A stretch of 64,000 nucleotides of DNA, taken from an uncultured Planctomycetaceae bacterium (GTDB lineage: Bacteria > Planctomycetota > Planctomycetia > Pirellulales > Pirellulaceae). The notes below the pieces were generated by a model that saw only the letters and a list, made by a program, of their open reading frames with translations, had not been told where the DNA came from and searched no databases. The stretch lies in contig CAIPEB010000587.1 of the NCBI GenBank assembly GCA_903863885.1, positions 1 through 64,000 on the forward strand, in the 5' to 3' direction. Position numbers and translations under genes: made by a program. Below, piece after piece: positions 34,491-44,087 of the stretch. Position 1 is the stretch's first letter. Each line of letters starts with the position of its first letter.

Positions 34491-37400
34491 GTGAACCGTC
34501 ACGCTTTCGCCGCACTTGCGTGCATTGTTGCCGTCTTGAGTGCGTGCCCGATTTCAGCGGGGGAGCCCGCCTCGGTGGCAGCCTGGGACTTCAACGGCAA
34601 TCTGCTTGATCGCTCGGGGCACGGAAACCACGCGTTTGCCGCAACCGCGAACTTCACCGCGGGACACGACAAGGATGGCCTGCGATGCAGCCCGGACGGC
34701 GTTGTTGTGCCCGCTACTTCGCAACTTCGCCCCGCTCCCGGTCTGCGCATCGAATGCTGGGCGAAACTCGGCAAGATCCCGACTACTTGGCAGACACTGC
34801 TGATGAAGGAGCGTGCCTATCAGCTTCGCGTCGATCCGTCGATCGAAGGAGGACATTACTCGTTCTTCCTGCACCTCGGTCAGTGGGAACCGCGGGTCCG
34901 CTCCAGGACGGTGGCGAAGACCGGCGTTTGGCAGCATTTGGCGGCCGGGTGGGATGGCAAAGAGATCTGGATCGAAGTCGATGGCGAGCGAACCAGCGTG
35001 CCTCGTGCCGGCGAACCCACGAGTTCAGGCGAACCGCTCGAGATAGGTCAATTTGACGGTGTGCTCGATGAATTGCGTATCGAGAACCCGAACGCCCGAT
35101 ATTCGGGCACCGCGCAATGGCTGTTCGAGGGCAGCCTCCGCGACTCCTCCCCGCACGGATACGATCTGCAGGGAACGAATGTCGAGTACTCGTCCGTCGA
35201 CGGAGGGCAGGCGTTGAAGCTGAACAGCGGAAACGTCCAGATCGCAAGCAACCCGGATCTGCAACTTGCTCCGGGACTCTGCATCGATTGCTCTGTCTAT
35301 TTCGACCAGGCACCGACCAATGGCCGCCACATCGCCATGAAGGATGGTGAATACCAACTCCGCGTGAATGCCGCGAACGAAGGCGGGTGCTTTGCCTTCT
35401 TTGTTCATCTCGATGGCTGGGAACCGCGAGTTTCTTCCAAGGAACCCGTGGTGCCGGGCAAATGGTATCGATTGACCGCCCGATGGGACGGTTTTGCATT
35501 GACGCTGGATGTCAACGGCAAGCGAACCCGCGTGACCCGCACCGGCATCGCCAAGCCCGGCAACAATCCTCTCGTGATCGGTCCGCTGGGCGGCGCGATC
35601 GACAACCTGCGGATCGATAATCCGCGGCGTCCGACCTTGCTCGTGCGCGGCACGCGGCAGGAACATGCGATCCTCCGCGCAGGGCGTCCCGAAAAACTGA
35701 TGACATCCGTTCGCAATGTCGGCACTGGAACTGAACAAGTTGCCGTCCATTTCGAACCGACATCCGGCGTGCGATGCATTGGGCAAGCGACGCACGAACT
35801 GGGCGCCATGCCGATGGGAGCCGAAAAGACGATCGAATGGACCGTGGAAGCGGATAAGCCCAGCACCGCCTTCGGCGAAATACTCTTGACCGCAAATGAC
35901 ATGGAATCCGTGAGGGCACGGCATCCGCTGGTCTTCTTCCCGAACGAGTCAGACATGCCCCGCTACATCTCGGAAAAATTCGCGCCCCAGCGCAAGCCGG
36001 ATACTCCGGCAGCGACCTACTACGTTGACAGCGAAAGCGGCGACAACGCCAAGTCCGGCAAATCGCCCGAGGCGGCGTGGAAGGACTTCACAAATGTCAG
36101 CAAGCTGACCCTCGGCCCGGGAGAACGATTGCTCATCCGCCGCGGAAGCGTGATCAACCAGGAACTCACCCTTTCCGCGAAAGGCACCCGAGATAACTGG
36201 GCTGAAATCGGTGCGTACGGCACCGGCGCCCGCCCGATCATTCGTAGAAACCGGGATATCGACGATCGCTGCGCGCTCGTGCGCAATCCCGACTTCCTCC
36301 ACATCAGCAGCCTCGTCGTGTGCTGTGCCGCGAAGGGGTTAATCGTCCATTACACGGAACCGGGCCATCGCGGTTTGCTGATCGAAGACTGCATCGCGCA
36401 CCACATCGAAGGACTGTACCGGCCCAACGCACATGGGATTCCCGAATGGCGAGATCGTCAGGGCGCGCCCGGCGACGGCTTGACTATCTCTGCCGGACTC
36501 GGCATCACCGGCGCTCCGGCCGCGGAACTTGTGCTGCGGAATTGTGAATCGTTTCAGTGCTCATCGGGGTGGTTTGTGCGGGGCGACGATGCAATCGTCG
36601 ATCGCGTCTACTGCCACGACAATATTGCTCACAACACGTCGCCTCATCCGTTTCTGGTCAGTGTTCGCCGCGCCATGCTTCAAAACAGCATCTTTGATGC
36701 CTCGGGATGGCATGCAAGCGCGGGCACCATGGGCATCATGCTGGGCGATACCCACGGCCTGATCATCAGCAACTGCACGTTCCGGAATCAACCCGATTCG
36801 GGAAGCCACGACGAGGGCGGTATCGATTTCGAGAACAGCGGCAACGGGTGTCTCATCGATCACTGCACTTTCCAGAACAATGCGGGAGCCGCAATCGAGA
36901 TGCTGGGCCTGCAGTCGCCTCAAACCACGAACGTCGAGATCCGGAACTCGCGTTTCATCAAGAACAACACCGCCAAGAAATTGGGGCCATCGGAAATCTA
37001 CATCTGGGGACAGGTCCGGGACCCCTCCGTGTGCTGCAGCACGGGTACCATCCGCGACAACGGTTACATCACGCTCCCCGGCATCGAGTTCTACGTCAAC
37101 GAGGCTCCCGAGTTGACATCGTGGAAGCTGGAAAACAACAAGCCGTACGCGACGGTTGACGAACTCGACCGCGCAATGCCCTTCAACCGACCTCCGGTCG
37201 TCAACGCTGGAGTCGATACCCGGACCGACCAGATGAAGGTCGACTTGGCCGGCCAGGCGAGTGACGATGGCAAGCCGGGAAGCAAGCCGCTCTCAACGGT
37301 CTGGGAGGTACTCGAAGGTCCCGGTCCCGTCGCGTTCGACGACTTCAAGTCGCCCGTCACCGCGGCGCGTTTTGAACGACCGGGCGATTACATCCTGCGT

Positions 37401-37970
37401 CTCGTTGCCGACGACGGAGAACTCTGGCTTAGCGATACGGTCGTGGTACATATCCTCCCAGCGGGCGAGTCGGTGACCAAGGCTTGGGAGTTCAACAAAA
37501 ACCTGGATAAGGAGGGTTGGACGGAAGTTAATCCCGGCACACGAGTGCGCAACTGGCCCAACCCGGACTGGCCCACAACGTCGCATCCGGTGCAACTGGT
37601 TGCCGGCGGCAATTATATTCTTGCCATCGAAGACAGTGCCGATGCGGGACTTGTCTCGCCCGATCATCTCGGGATGGACCTGGATGGACGCGAGAAACTC
37701 GTCATCCGGTTCCAGAACCATACCCCCGCAACGCAGATGCGAATTCGGTTCACAACCGAAGGCGATGGAACCTGGGACGATGCCAAGAGCCTGGCATTCG
37801 ACGTGACTCCCAACGACAACGCCAACCGCACTTATTCCGTCGATTTGTCGACGGTCCCGGCGTGGAAAGGCAAGTTGCGGCAGTTGCGACTCGACCTGGC
37901 CACAGGGAAACCGCTCACTGGGACCTGCCGTTTCGACTACGTGTGGATCGCTCACGCGCCATCCAGGTAG
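34491..37970 (+). CDS. secreted protein with two LamG-like domains, beta-helix and PKD-like domain
   Basis: An 1159-aa modular protein with signal peptide (FAALACIVAVLSACPISAG). Two concanavalin/LamG-like domains follow one another (~28-200 and ~205-375), clearly duplicated (VAAWDFNGNLLDRSGHGNHA / QWLFEGSLRDSSPHGYD; PGLRIECWAKLG / PGLCIDCSVYFD; YSFFLHLGQWEPRV / FAFFVHLDGWEPRV). Then a CARDB-like stretch, a parallel beta-helix (~505-880, YYVDSESGDNAKSGKSPEAAW), a PKD-like module (~905-990, NAGVDTRTDQMKVDLAGQASDDG) and a final CBM-like beta-sandwich. This is an adhesion or carbohydrate-binding design, possibly with lyase activity. The GTG start at 34491 has a strong AGGAGGAGG site 4 nt upstream. 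Confidence 0.85.
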   Translation: MNRHAFAALACIVAVLSACPISAGEPASVAAWDFNGNLLDRSGHGNHAFAATANFTAGHDKDGLRCSPDGVVVPATSQLRPAPGLRIECWAKLGKIPTTWQTLLMKERAYQLRVDPSIEGGHYSFFLHLGQWEPRVRSRTVAKTGVWQHLAAGWDGKEIWIEVDGERTSVPRAGEPTSSGEPLEIGQFDGVLDELRIENPNARYSGTAQWLFEGSLRDSSPHGYDLQGTNVEYSSVDGGQALKLNSGNVQIASNPDLQLAPGLCIDCSVYFDQAPTNGRHIAMKDGEYQLRVNAANEGGCFAFFVHLDGWEPRVSSKEPVVPGKWYRLTARWDGFALTLDVNGKRTRVTRTGIAKPGNNPLVIGPLGGAIDNLRIDNPRRPTLLVRGTRQEHAILRAGRPEKLMTSVRNVGTGTEQVAVHFEPTSGVRCIGQATHELGAMPMGAEKTIEWTVEADKPSTAFGEILLTANDMESVRARHPLVFFPNESDMPRYISEKFAPQRKPDTPAATYYVDSESGDNAKSGKSPEAAWKDFTNVSKLTLGPGERLLIRRGSVINQELTLSAKGTRDNWAEIGAYGTGARPIIRRNRDIDDRCALVRNPDFLHISSLVVCCAAKGLIVHYTEPGHRGLLIEDCIAHHIEGLYRPNAHGIPEWRDRQGAPGDGLTISAGLGITGAPAAELVLRNCESFQCSSGWFVRGDDAIVDRVYCHDNIAHNTSPHPFLVSVRRAMLQNSIFDASGWHASAGTMGIMLGDTHGLIISNCTFRNQPDSGSHDEGGIDFENSGNGCLIDHCTFQNNAGAAIEMLGLQSPQTTNVEIRNSRFIKNNTAKKLGPSEIYIWGQVRDPSVCCSTGTIRDNGYITLPGIEFYVNEAPELTSWKLENNKPYATVDELDRAMPFNRPPVVNAGVDTRTDQMKVDLAGQASDDGKPGSKPLSTVWEVLEGPGPVAFDDFKSPVTAARFERPGDYILRLVADDGELWLSDTVVVHILPAGESVTKAWEFNKNLDKEGWTEVNPGTRVRNWPNPDWPTTSHPVQLVAGGNYILAIEDSADAGLVSPDHLGMDLDGREKLVIRFQNHTPATQMRIRFTTEGDGTWDDAKSLAFDVTPNDNANRTYSVDLSTVPAWKGKLRQLRLDLATGKPLTGTCRFDYVWIAHAPSR

Positions 37971-38044
37971 ACCGCGAGGTTCAGGGCCGTGTTTGTTTTC
38001 ATCGCCGGCATATCGCTTCAACAATTTGTTTCACGGTGACCACC

Positions 38045-39376
38045 ATGCGACGCGTACTATTAATTGCATACCAGTTTCCGCCGGTCGGAGGCGCTGGCGT
38101 CCAGCGTGCAGTAAAGTTCACCAAATACTTGCCGGAACATGGCTGGGACGTTTCGGTGCTGACGGTCTCGAATCCCTCGGTGCCCCTCAACGACAACAGC
38201 CTGTTGGCGGACATTCCGCCGCAAACGGTGATCCGCCGCGCAAAGACGCTCGAACCCGATTATCGAACGAAACAAAGCGTTTCCACCACGTCGAGTGCAG
38301 GCGGCAAGCAGCGGTTGATGTCCCGCATCAAGCAGAGCATCCGCAAAGCCGCGATGCTGCTCCTGCAACCCGATCCGAATATCCTGTGGGTCCCCCAAGC
38401 CATCCGACAGGGAAAGCAACTTCTTCGGGAAATACCGCACGATGCCATCCTGGTCACGGGCCCGCCGTTCTCGTCGTTTCTCGTCGGCGCCAGTCTCAGT
38501 CGCAAGGCCAAACTGCCGCTGACCCTCGACTACCGGGACGAATGGACGATCAGCAACCGATATTGGGAAAACAAATCCCGCAACCCTTTGGCGGATCGTT
38601 TTCAGCGATACCTGCAGAAACGGGTATTGCGTCAGGCGAGCATGGTGATTGCGACGACGCAGCGGAGCGCAGAGGCCCTTTCGCAAGAGACGCTTGCCGC
38701 TGGCCACGGCATTCCGGTGCGGTGCCTTTACAACGGATTCGACGCCGATGACGGATTCGTCCAACCGACGCACGCAACGAGACCGCCGGACGCGCGATTT
38801 CGGCTTTCTCACGTGGGCACGCTTTGGAATCTGACCACCGTTCGTCCGTTGGTGGAGGCGATCGAGCAATTATCCAGGACACAACCGGATCTGTCCGCGC
38901 AGCTTGAGGTGGAAATGGTGGGACGCTGTACCGAGCAGGAACTGGCGACACTGAACCGACTGCAGGGTCTGCCGTGCACGTTCCTGCGGCGCGAGTACGT
39001 GGACCACACCGCAGCGGTCGAGGTGATGGTCAACGCCGACGAACTGTGCCTGCTTCTGTCGGATGTACCCGGAGCCGAACGCGTCATGCCCGGCAAGACC
39101 TTCGAGTACCTTGCCACCGGTCGCCCCGTGCTTGCCATCGCGCCGCCCGGTGAGATGCGGGACGTACTGCACGGGTTTGCCGGCGTTGCTGAGTTTTCCC
39201 CCCAGGACGTCGACGGCATACGTGCTCATCTTGCCCGTCGCATCACGGCCCGTGCCGTGGGTGAACACTACTCCCGCGACGTTTCCCGCTTTGACCGACA
39301 GCAACAGGCCGGCGAACTTGCCGAAGCGCTCGACTGCGTCGCCGCATCATCGGAAACAAAAGGACGTGTTCAGTAG
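38045..39376 (+). CDS. GT4-type glycosyltransferase
   Basis: A 443-aa cytoplasmic protein without signal peptide. The N-terminal Rossmann domain opens MRRVLLIAYQFPPVGGAGVQ, the usual start of GT-B/GT4 enzymes. The C-terminal domain has the nucleotide-sugar region RVMPGKTFEYLATGRPVLAI with the Glu that contacts the donor. Such enzymes transfer a sugar from a nucleotide donor to lipid, protein or glycan acceptors, often for exopolysaccharide. ATG 38045 matches the family start; the ribosome site is weak (ACGGTGA). It stands about 75 nt after the LamG protein gene on the same strand, an uncommon neighbour for degradative enzymes. Confidence 0.9.
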   Translation: MRRVLLIAYQFPPVGGAGVQRAVKFTKYLPEHGWDVSVLTVSNPSVPLNDNSLLADIPPQTVIRRAKTLEPDYRTKQSVSTTSSAGGKQRLMSRIKQSIRKAAMLLLQPDPNILWVPQAIRQGKQLLREIPHDAILVTGPPFSSFLVGASLSRKAKLPLTLDYRDEWTISNRYWENKSRNPLADRFQRYLQKRVLRQASMVIATTQRSAEALSQETLAAGHGIPVRCLYNGFDADDGFVQPTHATRPPDARFRLSHVGTLWNLTTVRPLVEAIEQLSRTQPDLSAQLEVEMVGRCTEQELATLNRLQGLPCTFLRREYVDHTAAVEVMVNADELCLLLSDVPGAERVMPGKTFEYLATGRPVLAIAPPGEMRDVLHGFAGVAEFSPQDVDGIRAHLARRITARAVGEHYSRDVSRFDRQQQAGELAEALDCVAASSETKGRVQ

Positions 39377-39578
39377 TACGGTTCGAGGTGAAAACACGGT
39401 CGGCAAACGGGCCAACTCTCACATATTCGAGTTCGTGCCACGGTTGAGTTGTCCCTCGTAGTGCGGTCGTTTCCTCGCACCCCACTTCATCCGGGACGAT
39501 CAGTGCTCATCCGTGGCCTCTTCTCCTTGCGGGAAAATCAACGGAATGAACCCGACCGATCGGCCGACAAGCCGTGCG

Positions 39579-40886
39579 TTACTGCCCGCTGCCGGTGATC
39601 CACACGGGCGCGGACCAAATGACGTTGCCGTCAGCTTGCTTGACCTTTGCGAAGTAGTAGTGTTTGCCGGGCTTCACCGGCCGATTAAGTTCCCATTGGT
39701 GCTTCGCTGCGTTGGGTTCGCAACGATCCGCCGCATTTCCATCCTCGAAAACTTCAATCAACGAAATATTGTCGCCCGCATCGGGGTCTTCGACATGGAT
39801 CGCCAATTGAACTGACGAGCAAGGCTCTTCCAAAACGCTGCCCATCGCGGCCCGGTTGACCTCGAAGCCGAGTCGGCAGTTGCGGTCCAGCGTGGAGTAC
39901 GTACGGCGATTCTTCAGTGCATCCAGCACATTGCGCTCGCTCAGTCCCGGAACGAGAATGCCGGTCCAGGTCTTCACGTTACCCCAGTTCGGTGAATGGG
40001 TATCGTCACTCCCGTCCGGAGCGATGTGCCAACCGTTGTTCAACGCGCGGATGAAAGCCTTCTCTTCCACGTCGCTTCGCACTTCCATCAGTTGCATGGC
40101 CTTGTCGCCCGCTTCCGAGTACGCAAGACCGTCGTGCGTTACCGTTCCGTCGCCCGGGTGATTGAATTTCAACACGACGCCGGCGTCGGCCGCGGCCTTA
40201 TAGAATTCCGCAGGATCCTCCGGCCAGACGCGAGTCTTGGGATCGTAGATGTTGATGTGCCCCCATTTCTTCGTCCATTCCAGACCGGGAAACGACACGA
40301 ACTTGCCGTCTTCGTTGGCTGCAAAAGCCACTCGCCGCATGTCCAGCCATTCATCGTCGCTCACACCCTCCAGATGATCCGTCAGACAGAAGATATCCAG
40401 CTTTGACGTATTCCGGGCGTAATCGTGTGCGACGGCGGGAGCCAGCGTTCCGTCCGAATAACTGGTGTGGCTGTGCAGATCCCCGAAGAAAACCTGGAGC
40501 GGATTGGAAACCACCACGTCGATTGAGATGTTTGCCCGTTTGTTGTCGGTCAATACGATGAGCTTCTGCGGCCCGTTGGGAACGAGCGTGCTGTTCAACT
40601 GACCAGCCCACTCGCCGGTATCGCCCTTTTTTGCCAGCGGCGTCCACGGAGCGCCGCCCAACCCGACCAGCATTGCCACCGGCATCGACGCGCCGTCGGG
40701 CAATTCGGCCTTGATGCAAACGTCGATGCACCCCGAAACGGTCTGCTGCGCCGCAGGTTGTGCGACGGTCAGTTTCGCAAACGGAGGCACCTTCTTGGTC
40801 GCAGCTTCCTTCTTTGCCGCCGGTTCGGCGCCTGTAACGCATTGAACGATCAGTAATGCGAAACAGATCGCGAAAATACGTGCCAT
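39579..40886 (-). CDS. secreted PHP-domain metallohydrolase (CehA/McbA type)
   Basis: A 435-aa protein with signal peptide (MARIFAICFALLIVQCVTGAE), a beta-sandwich (~35-128), a PHP domain (~133-370) and a C-terminal beta extension. Metal ligands are visible: GDLHSHTSYSDGT (His138, His140, Asp145), LTDH (Asp170, His171), a Glu in FPGLEW, HPGDGT and GSDDTH. PHP enzymes of the CehA/McbA group hydrolyse ester or phosphoester bonds using a metal cluster; the substrate is unknown. ATG 40886 has a strong AAGGAG site 7 nt upstream and only 11 nt separate it from the rhamnosidase stop, so the two are one operon. Confidence 0.88.
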   Translation of the reverse strand: MARIFAICFALLIVQCVTGAEPAAKKEAATKKVPPFAKLTVAQPAAQQTVSGCIDVCIKAELPDGASMPVAMLVGLGGAPWTPLAKKGDTGEWAGQLNSTLVPNGPQKLIVLTDNKRANISIDVVVSNPLQVFFGDLHSHTSYSDGTLAPAVAHDYARNTSKLDIFCLTDHLEGVSDDEWLDMRRVAFAANEDGKFVSFPGLEWTKKWGHINIYDPKTRVWPEDPAEFYKAAADAGVVLKFNHPGDGTVTHDGLAYSEAGDKAMQLMEVRSDVEEKAFIRALNNGWHIAPDGSDDTHSPNWGNVKTWTGILVPGLSERNVLDALKNRRTYSTLDRNCRLGFEVNRAAMGSVLEEPCSSVQLAIHVEDPDAGDNISLIEVFEDGNAADRCEPNAAKHQWELNRPVKPGKHYYFAKVKQADGNVIWSAPVWITGSGQ

Positions 40887-40897
40887 GGCAAAACTCC

Positions 40898-43624
40898 TTA
40901 GCGACTCGAGGGAATCCGGCTGGTGAAACGATAAGTGCCCGATGCGAGTTCACAGCGGAACAGGCCCTTCTCCAACGCTGCCTGCGAAACCCCGGGCTGC
41001 CCGCTCACGGGTTGTCCGCTTTCCTTGATCGCCCCAATCTCCGTGGCCGGTATCGTGGCCCCGGCTGTCGTGTTCGGCGGGACGGTCAGTTCCCACGTCA
41101 GTGTATCCCCATCAACACGCCATGCGCTGACGATTTTTCCGTAACCGGTCATCAGGGAGACGTCCACTCTTTTCAGCCCGCTCTCGATCCCCGGCGTTAC
41201 CGTGAAATGTTTGAATCCGGGCGACTGCTCGTCGTAGCGGATGCCGCCCAGTCCCTCGATAAACCACAGTCCGACCGAGATCATCGTATTGTGAATCTGA
41301 GAATTGTCGCCGTCCCATTCTTCCCAGATCGTCGTTGCGCCGTTGCGGAACATGTTTCCGAAACTGGGAAAGTCCTCCTTCGTGTGCATCAGCGCCATGA
41401 GGTCATTGCGCCGCTGGGCGATCAGATACTTGGACATGAAGTAATTGCCGTGCATGCCCGTATTCAGATGTCCCTTGCGAGTGACCGTGATATCGTGCTC
41501 CAGCGCTGCCATGACTTTGGAAGCGGCGTCGGAGGGCGTGATGCCGAAGAGCAGCGGCATCGCGAGGTAGGTCTGCTCGCCATTTGCATAAGTCGCGCCG
41601 TCGGGGTTCAGGAAACGCTCGTGCAGGCGCCCGGCAAGTTCCTTGGCGCGAGCCGCGTAGACTTCGGCCTGAGCATCGTCCCCCAACACATGGCCGATCT
41701 TGCCGGCAAGCTGCAGGCAGTAGACGAGGTAACAGTTGTTGAAGAAAAGGGTCGAGCGATCGTCGACGCGATCGCTGCCCTGCTTTCGTCCCGGCGGCAC
41801 CCAGTCGCCGAGGAAGTTCCACTCCGGTCCACCGGCGCATCCGATACCCACATACTTCTGCAGCAATCCGTCACCCATCTTCGTGTCGATGAACGCGAGC
41901 CACTTCTTCATGACGGGCCATCCCAGTTCGAGCGGCCGCCGGTCTCCGTACGTAATGTAGATCTGCCATGGCATGGTTATGCAGAAACCGCTCCATACCG
42001 GACCGCCACCGGCGTCCTGCGAATAGGGCGCAGTGTAGGGCACGTCCCCTTGATCGTTCTGCGAATCGCGCCAGTCGCCGGCCCACTTGGCGTAGAACGG
42101 GCCCGTGCGGAAGTTGAGCATCCCCATTTCCATCGAAGTGCCCGAGTCGCCGCCGTACCCCAACCGCTCGCGATGCGGGCAATCCACCGTGTATCCGCCG
42201 AGACTCAAACACTTGTAGGTCCAGCACATCGTCTCGTGGATCTTGTTAAGCAGCGGGTTGTCGCAGGAAAACGTCGCAGTGGGCTCGTAGTCCGTAGTGA
42301 CAAGCCAACCTCTGACCTCATCCGGTTTCGGAGCCCGCGGAAGTCCCTTGACGATCGCGAAACGGAACGCGGCGTAATTGAACCGGTTTCGGAACCGCTC
42401 GCCGCCGCCGCCCTTAGCCACGTAGACGTTGCGCTGGCCGTAGATCTGATACTGGCCGTTGGCAAGTTGCTTGTCGGCGAACTCCATCGTGACCGTTGTT
42501 CCCGGCTTCACGTCGTCGGGCAACTTCAATTCAAACCAGCCCGTGTAGTTACGCCCCATGTCGAGCAGCCATCCCTCGCCGAGCTGCTTCACTTCAGCAA
42601 GATGAATCTCGTCGAGCATGCGGTTCGGCTCCATCATCTGCGCAGCAATCACCGGCGTCGGCGGATGATGGACCGCTGCCTGCTTCCAGCCCGAATCGTC
42701 ATAGTCGGCCGCACTCCAGTTGGCGATCTCCTTGGCGGCCTCAACCTGCTCGCCCCCATAACTGCCGCTGGTCCCTTGCCCGAGCGGTGTAATATGGCTG
42801 GGATGAACTTTCCAGCTCGCATCGGTAGCGATCGTCAGCGGCTTGCCGTTCTTGAACGAAAGATTCAATTCGGCTTTCACCATGGGCCCTACGGTACCCG
42901 CGTTCTTCAGCACGCCGGTTGACCAACCGCGGCCCAGCCACAAGCCAATGCAGTTCCTGCCCGCGACGAGACGATCCGTGATGTCGTGAGTCAGATAGAG
43001 ACCGCGCTTTCCGTAATCCGATACTGCCGGAGTGAGCACGTCGCTTCCGACTTTCTCGCCGTTCACGTAGAGCTCGTAGTAACCCAGCGCACAAACGTAG
43101 ATCGTCGCTGCGTCAGGGACCTTCTCAAGCGTGATAGTCTTGCGCAACAACGGAAGCGGTCCCTCGTTGTTCTTCATCCAATCGGCGCCGATCCACTCGC
43201 CGTTCCAGTCGGCAGCGGCAAGCGGCCCCACGGAGAACATCGCAGCATCGCTCCATGGCGAAGCGGCTTCCGACTGATCCCACACGCGGACCTTCCACCA
43301 GCAACGCGAGTTCTTCGACAGCGGTTTTCCGGCGTAAGAAACCCATTGAGATTGGTCCGAGTCTACTTTGCCCGAATCCCAGCTCGCCTCGGCATCCGCT
43401 GCCGCGGGTGACGGAAGGACGACAATCTGAAAAGCCTTCTGGGACAACCCGCGATCGCCGGGCGGAATGGCCCAGGAAAAACGCGGTTGCGCCCGGTCGA
43501 TGCCCAGTGGATTTACGAGCCCCTCGCATCGCAATTGAACCGGTTTGCCCGGAGCGCCTTGCGAAACAGATGACAGGCAGGTCGCACCTGCACACAAAGC
43601 CAGCAGGACAGTCATGATGCGCAT
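40898..43624 (-). CDS. secreted GH78 alpha-L-rhamnosidase
   Basis: A 908-aa protein with signal peptide (MRIMTVLLALCAGATCLSS). Domains in order: an N-terminal fibronectin-like Bac_rhamnosid repeat (~28-135, LRCEGLVNPLGIDRAQPRFSW), the Bac_rhamnosid_N sugar-binding domain (~140-320, YELYVNGEKVGSDVLTP), a beta-sandwich (~325-440), the (alpha/alpha)6 barrel (~450-810), and a C-terminal beta domain. The catalytic-acid region DCPHRERLGYGGD (481-493) and the base region IWEEWDG (766-772) are intact. It should release terminal alpha-L-rhamnose from polysaccharides or glycosides in the periplasm or outside. ATG 43624 has AAGGA 8 nt upstream. Overlaps no other gene; the PHP gene follows at once. Confidence 0.93.
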   Translation of the reverse strand: MRIMTVLLALCAGATCLSSVSQGAPGKPVQLRCEGLVNPLGIDRAQPRFSWAIPPGDRGLSQKAFQIVVLPSPAAADAEASWDSGKVDSDQSQWVSYAGKPLSKNSRCWWKVRVWDQSEAASPWSDAAMFSVGPLAAADWNGEWIGADWMKNNEGPLPLLRKTITLEKVPDAATIYVCALGYYELYVNGEKVGSDVLTPAVSDYGKRGLYLTHDITDRLVAGRNCIGLWLGRGWSTGVLKNAGTVGPMVKAELNLSFKNGKPLTIATDASWKVHPSHITPLGQGTSGSYGGEQVEAAKEIANWSAADYDDSGWKQAAVHHPPTPVIAAQMMEPNRMLDEIHLAEVKQLGEGWLLDMGRNYTGWFELKLPDDVKPGTTVTMEFADKQLANGQYQIYGQRNVYVAKGGGGERFRNRFNYAAFRFAIVKGLPRAPKPDEVRGWLVTTDYEPTATFSCDNPLLNKIHETMCWTYKCLSLGGYTVDCPHRERLGYGGDSGTSMEMGMLNFRTGPFYAKWAGDWRDSQNDQGDVPYTAPYSQDAGGGPVWSGFCITMPWQIYITYGDRRPLELGWPVMKKWLAFIDTKMGDGLLQKYVGIGCAGGPEWNFLGDWVPPGRKQGSDRVDDRSTLFFNNCYLVYCLQLAGKIGHVLGDDAQAEVYAARAKELAGRLHERFLNPDGATYANGEQTYLAMPLLFGITPSDAASKVMAALEHDITVTRKGHLNTGMHGNYFMSKYLIAQRRNDLMALMHTKEDFPSFGNMFRNGATTIWEEWDGDNSQIHNTMISVGLWFIEGLGGIRYDEQSPGFKHFTVTPGIESGLKRVDVSLMTGYGKIVSAWRVDGDTLTWELTVPPNTTAGATIPATEIGAIKESGQPVSGQPGVSQAALEKGLFRCELASGTYRFTSRIPSSR

Positions 43625-43646
43625 CGTCGAATTCCTTCTAATTCGT

Positions 43647-43666
43647 TCCGTCTTACGGAGTTTTTT
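43647..43666 (+). terminator. intrinsic terminator on + strand in the GH78 leader
   Basis: TCCGT-CTT-ACGGA, one G, then six T. No + strand gene ends here, so it may stop antisense transcription into the rhamnosidase start region, or act as a leader hairpin in the minus transcript. Confidence 0.4.
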
Positions 43667-43766
43667 ACAGATTTGAGAGACCGTTCACGTTTTTCGATTG
43701 CACTATCCCGCCATGTTACCAGAGCGGATGCGGCCTTCCAGTCGGCTCGCGGCTCCCGCCAAAGGA

Positions 43767-43947
43767 GGTCGTGCAGTTTAGAAGTGGTTGTACCGTCGTG
43801 ATTCATGCTTCACTCTCCCTCCGGGAGAATCGGGCCGAAGGCCCGGAGAGGGGTACCGCGCCGCTCGTCGTAGAATTCAACACTGGTTCGAAAGACTCTC
43901 CCCGACCGCTACGCGGCCGACCCTCCCGCACGCGGGCGGGTGAAGTT
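43767..43947 (+). repeat. dispersed ~182-bp repeat, copy 2
   Basis: Second copy of the repeat at 34186-34367, same orientation, about 88-90 percent identical by eye. The internal hairpin is CTCTCCC-TCC-GGGAGAA and the end is GCGGGCGGGTGAAGTT. It lies upstream of the GH78 gene, 120 bp from its start. Confidence 0.85.
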
Positions 43948-44087
43948 AACTCGTTATGTCCAAATGGTTCCTAAACCGCACGACCTCAAAGCGAGAGACG
44001 GCAGCATGCCGCTACCTGCCCGGCGACAATCGAGATTCCGGCAGCCCGAAACCGCGCGTTGGAACGCACAGCGGCACTGAGGCAGAA

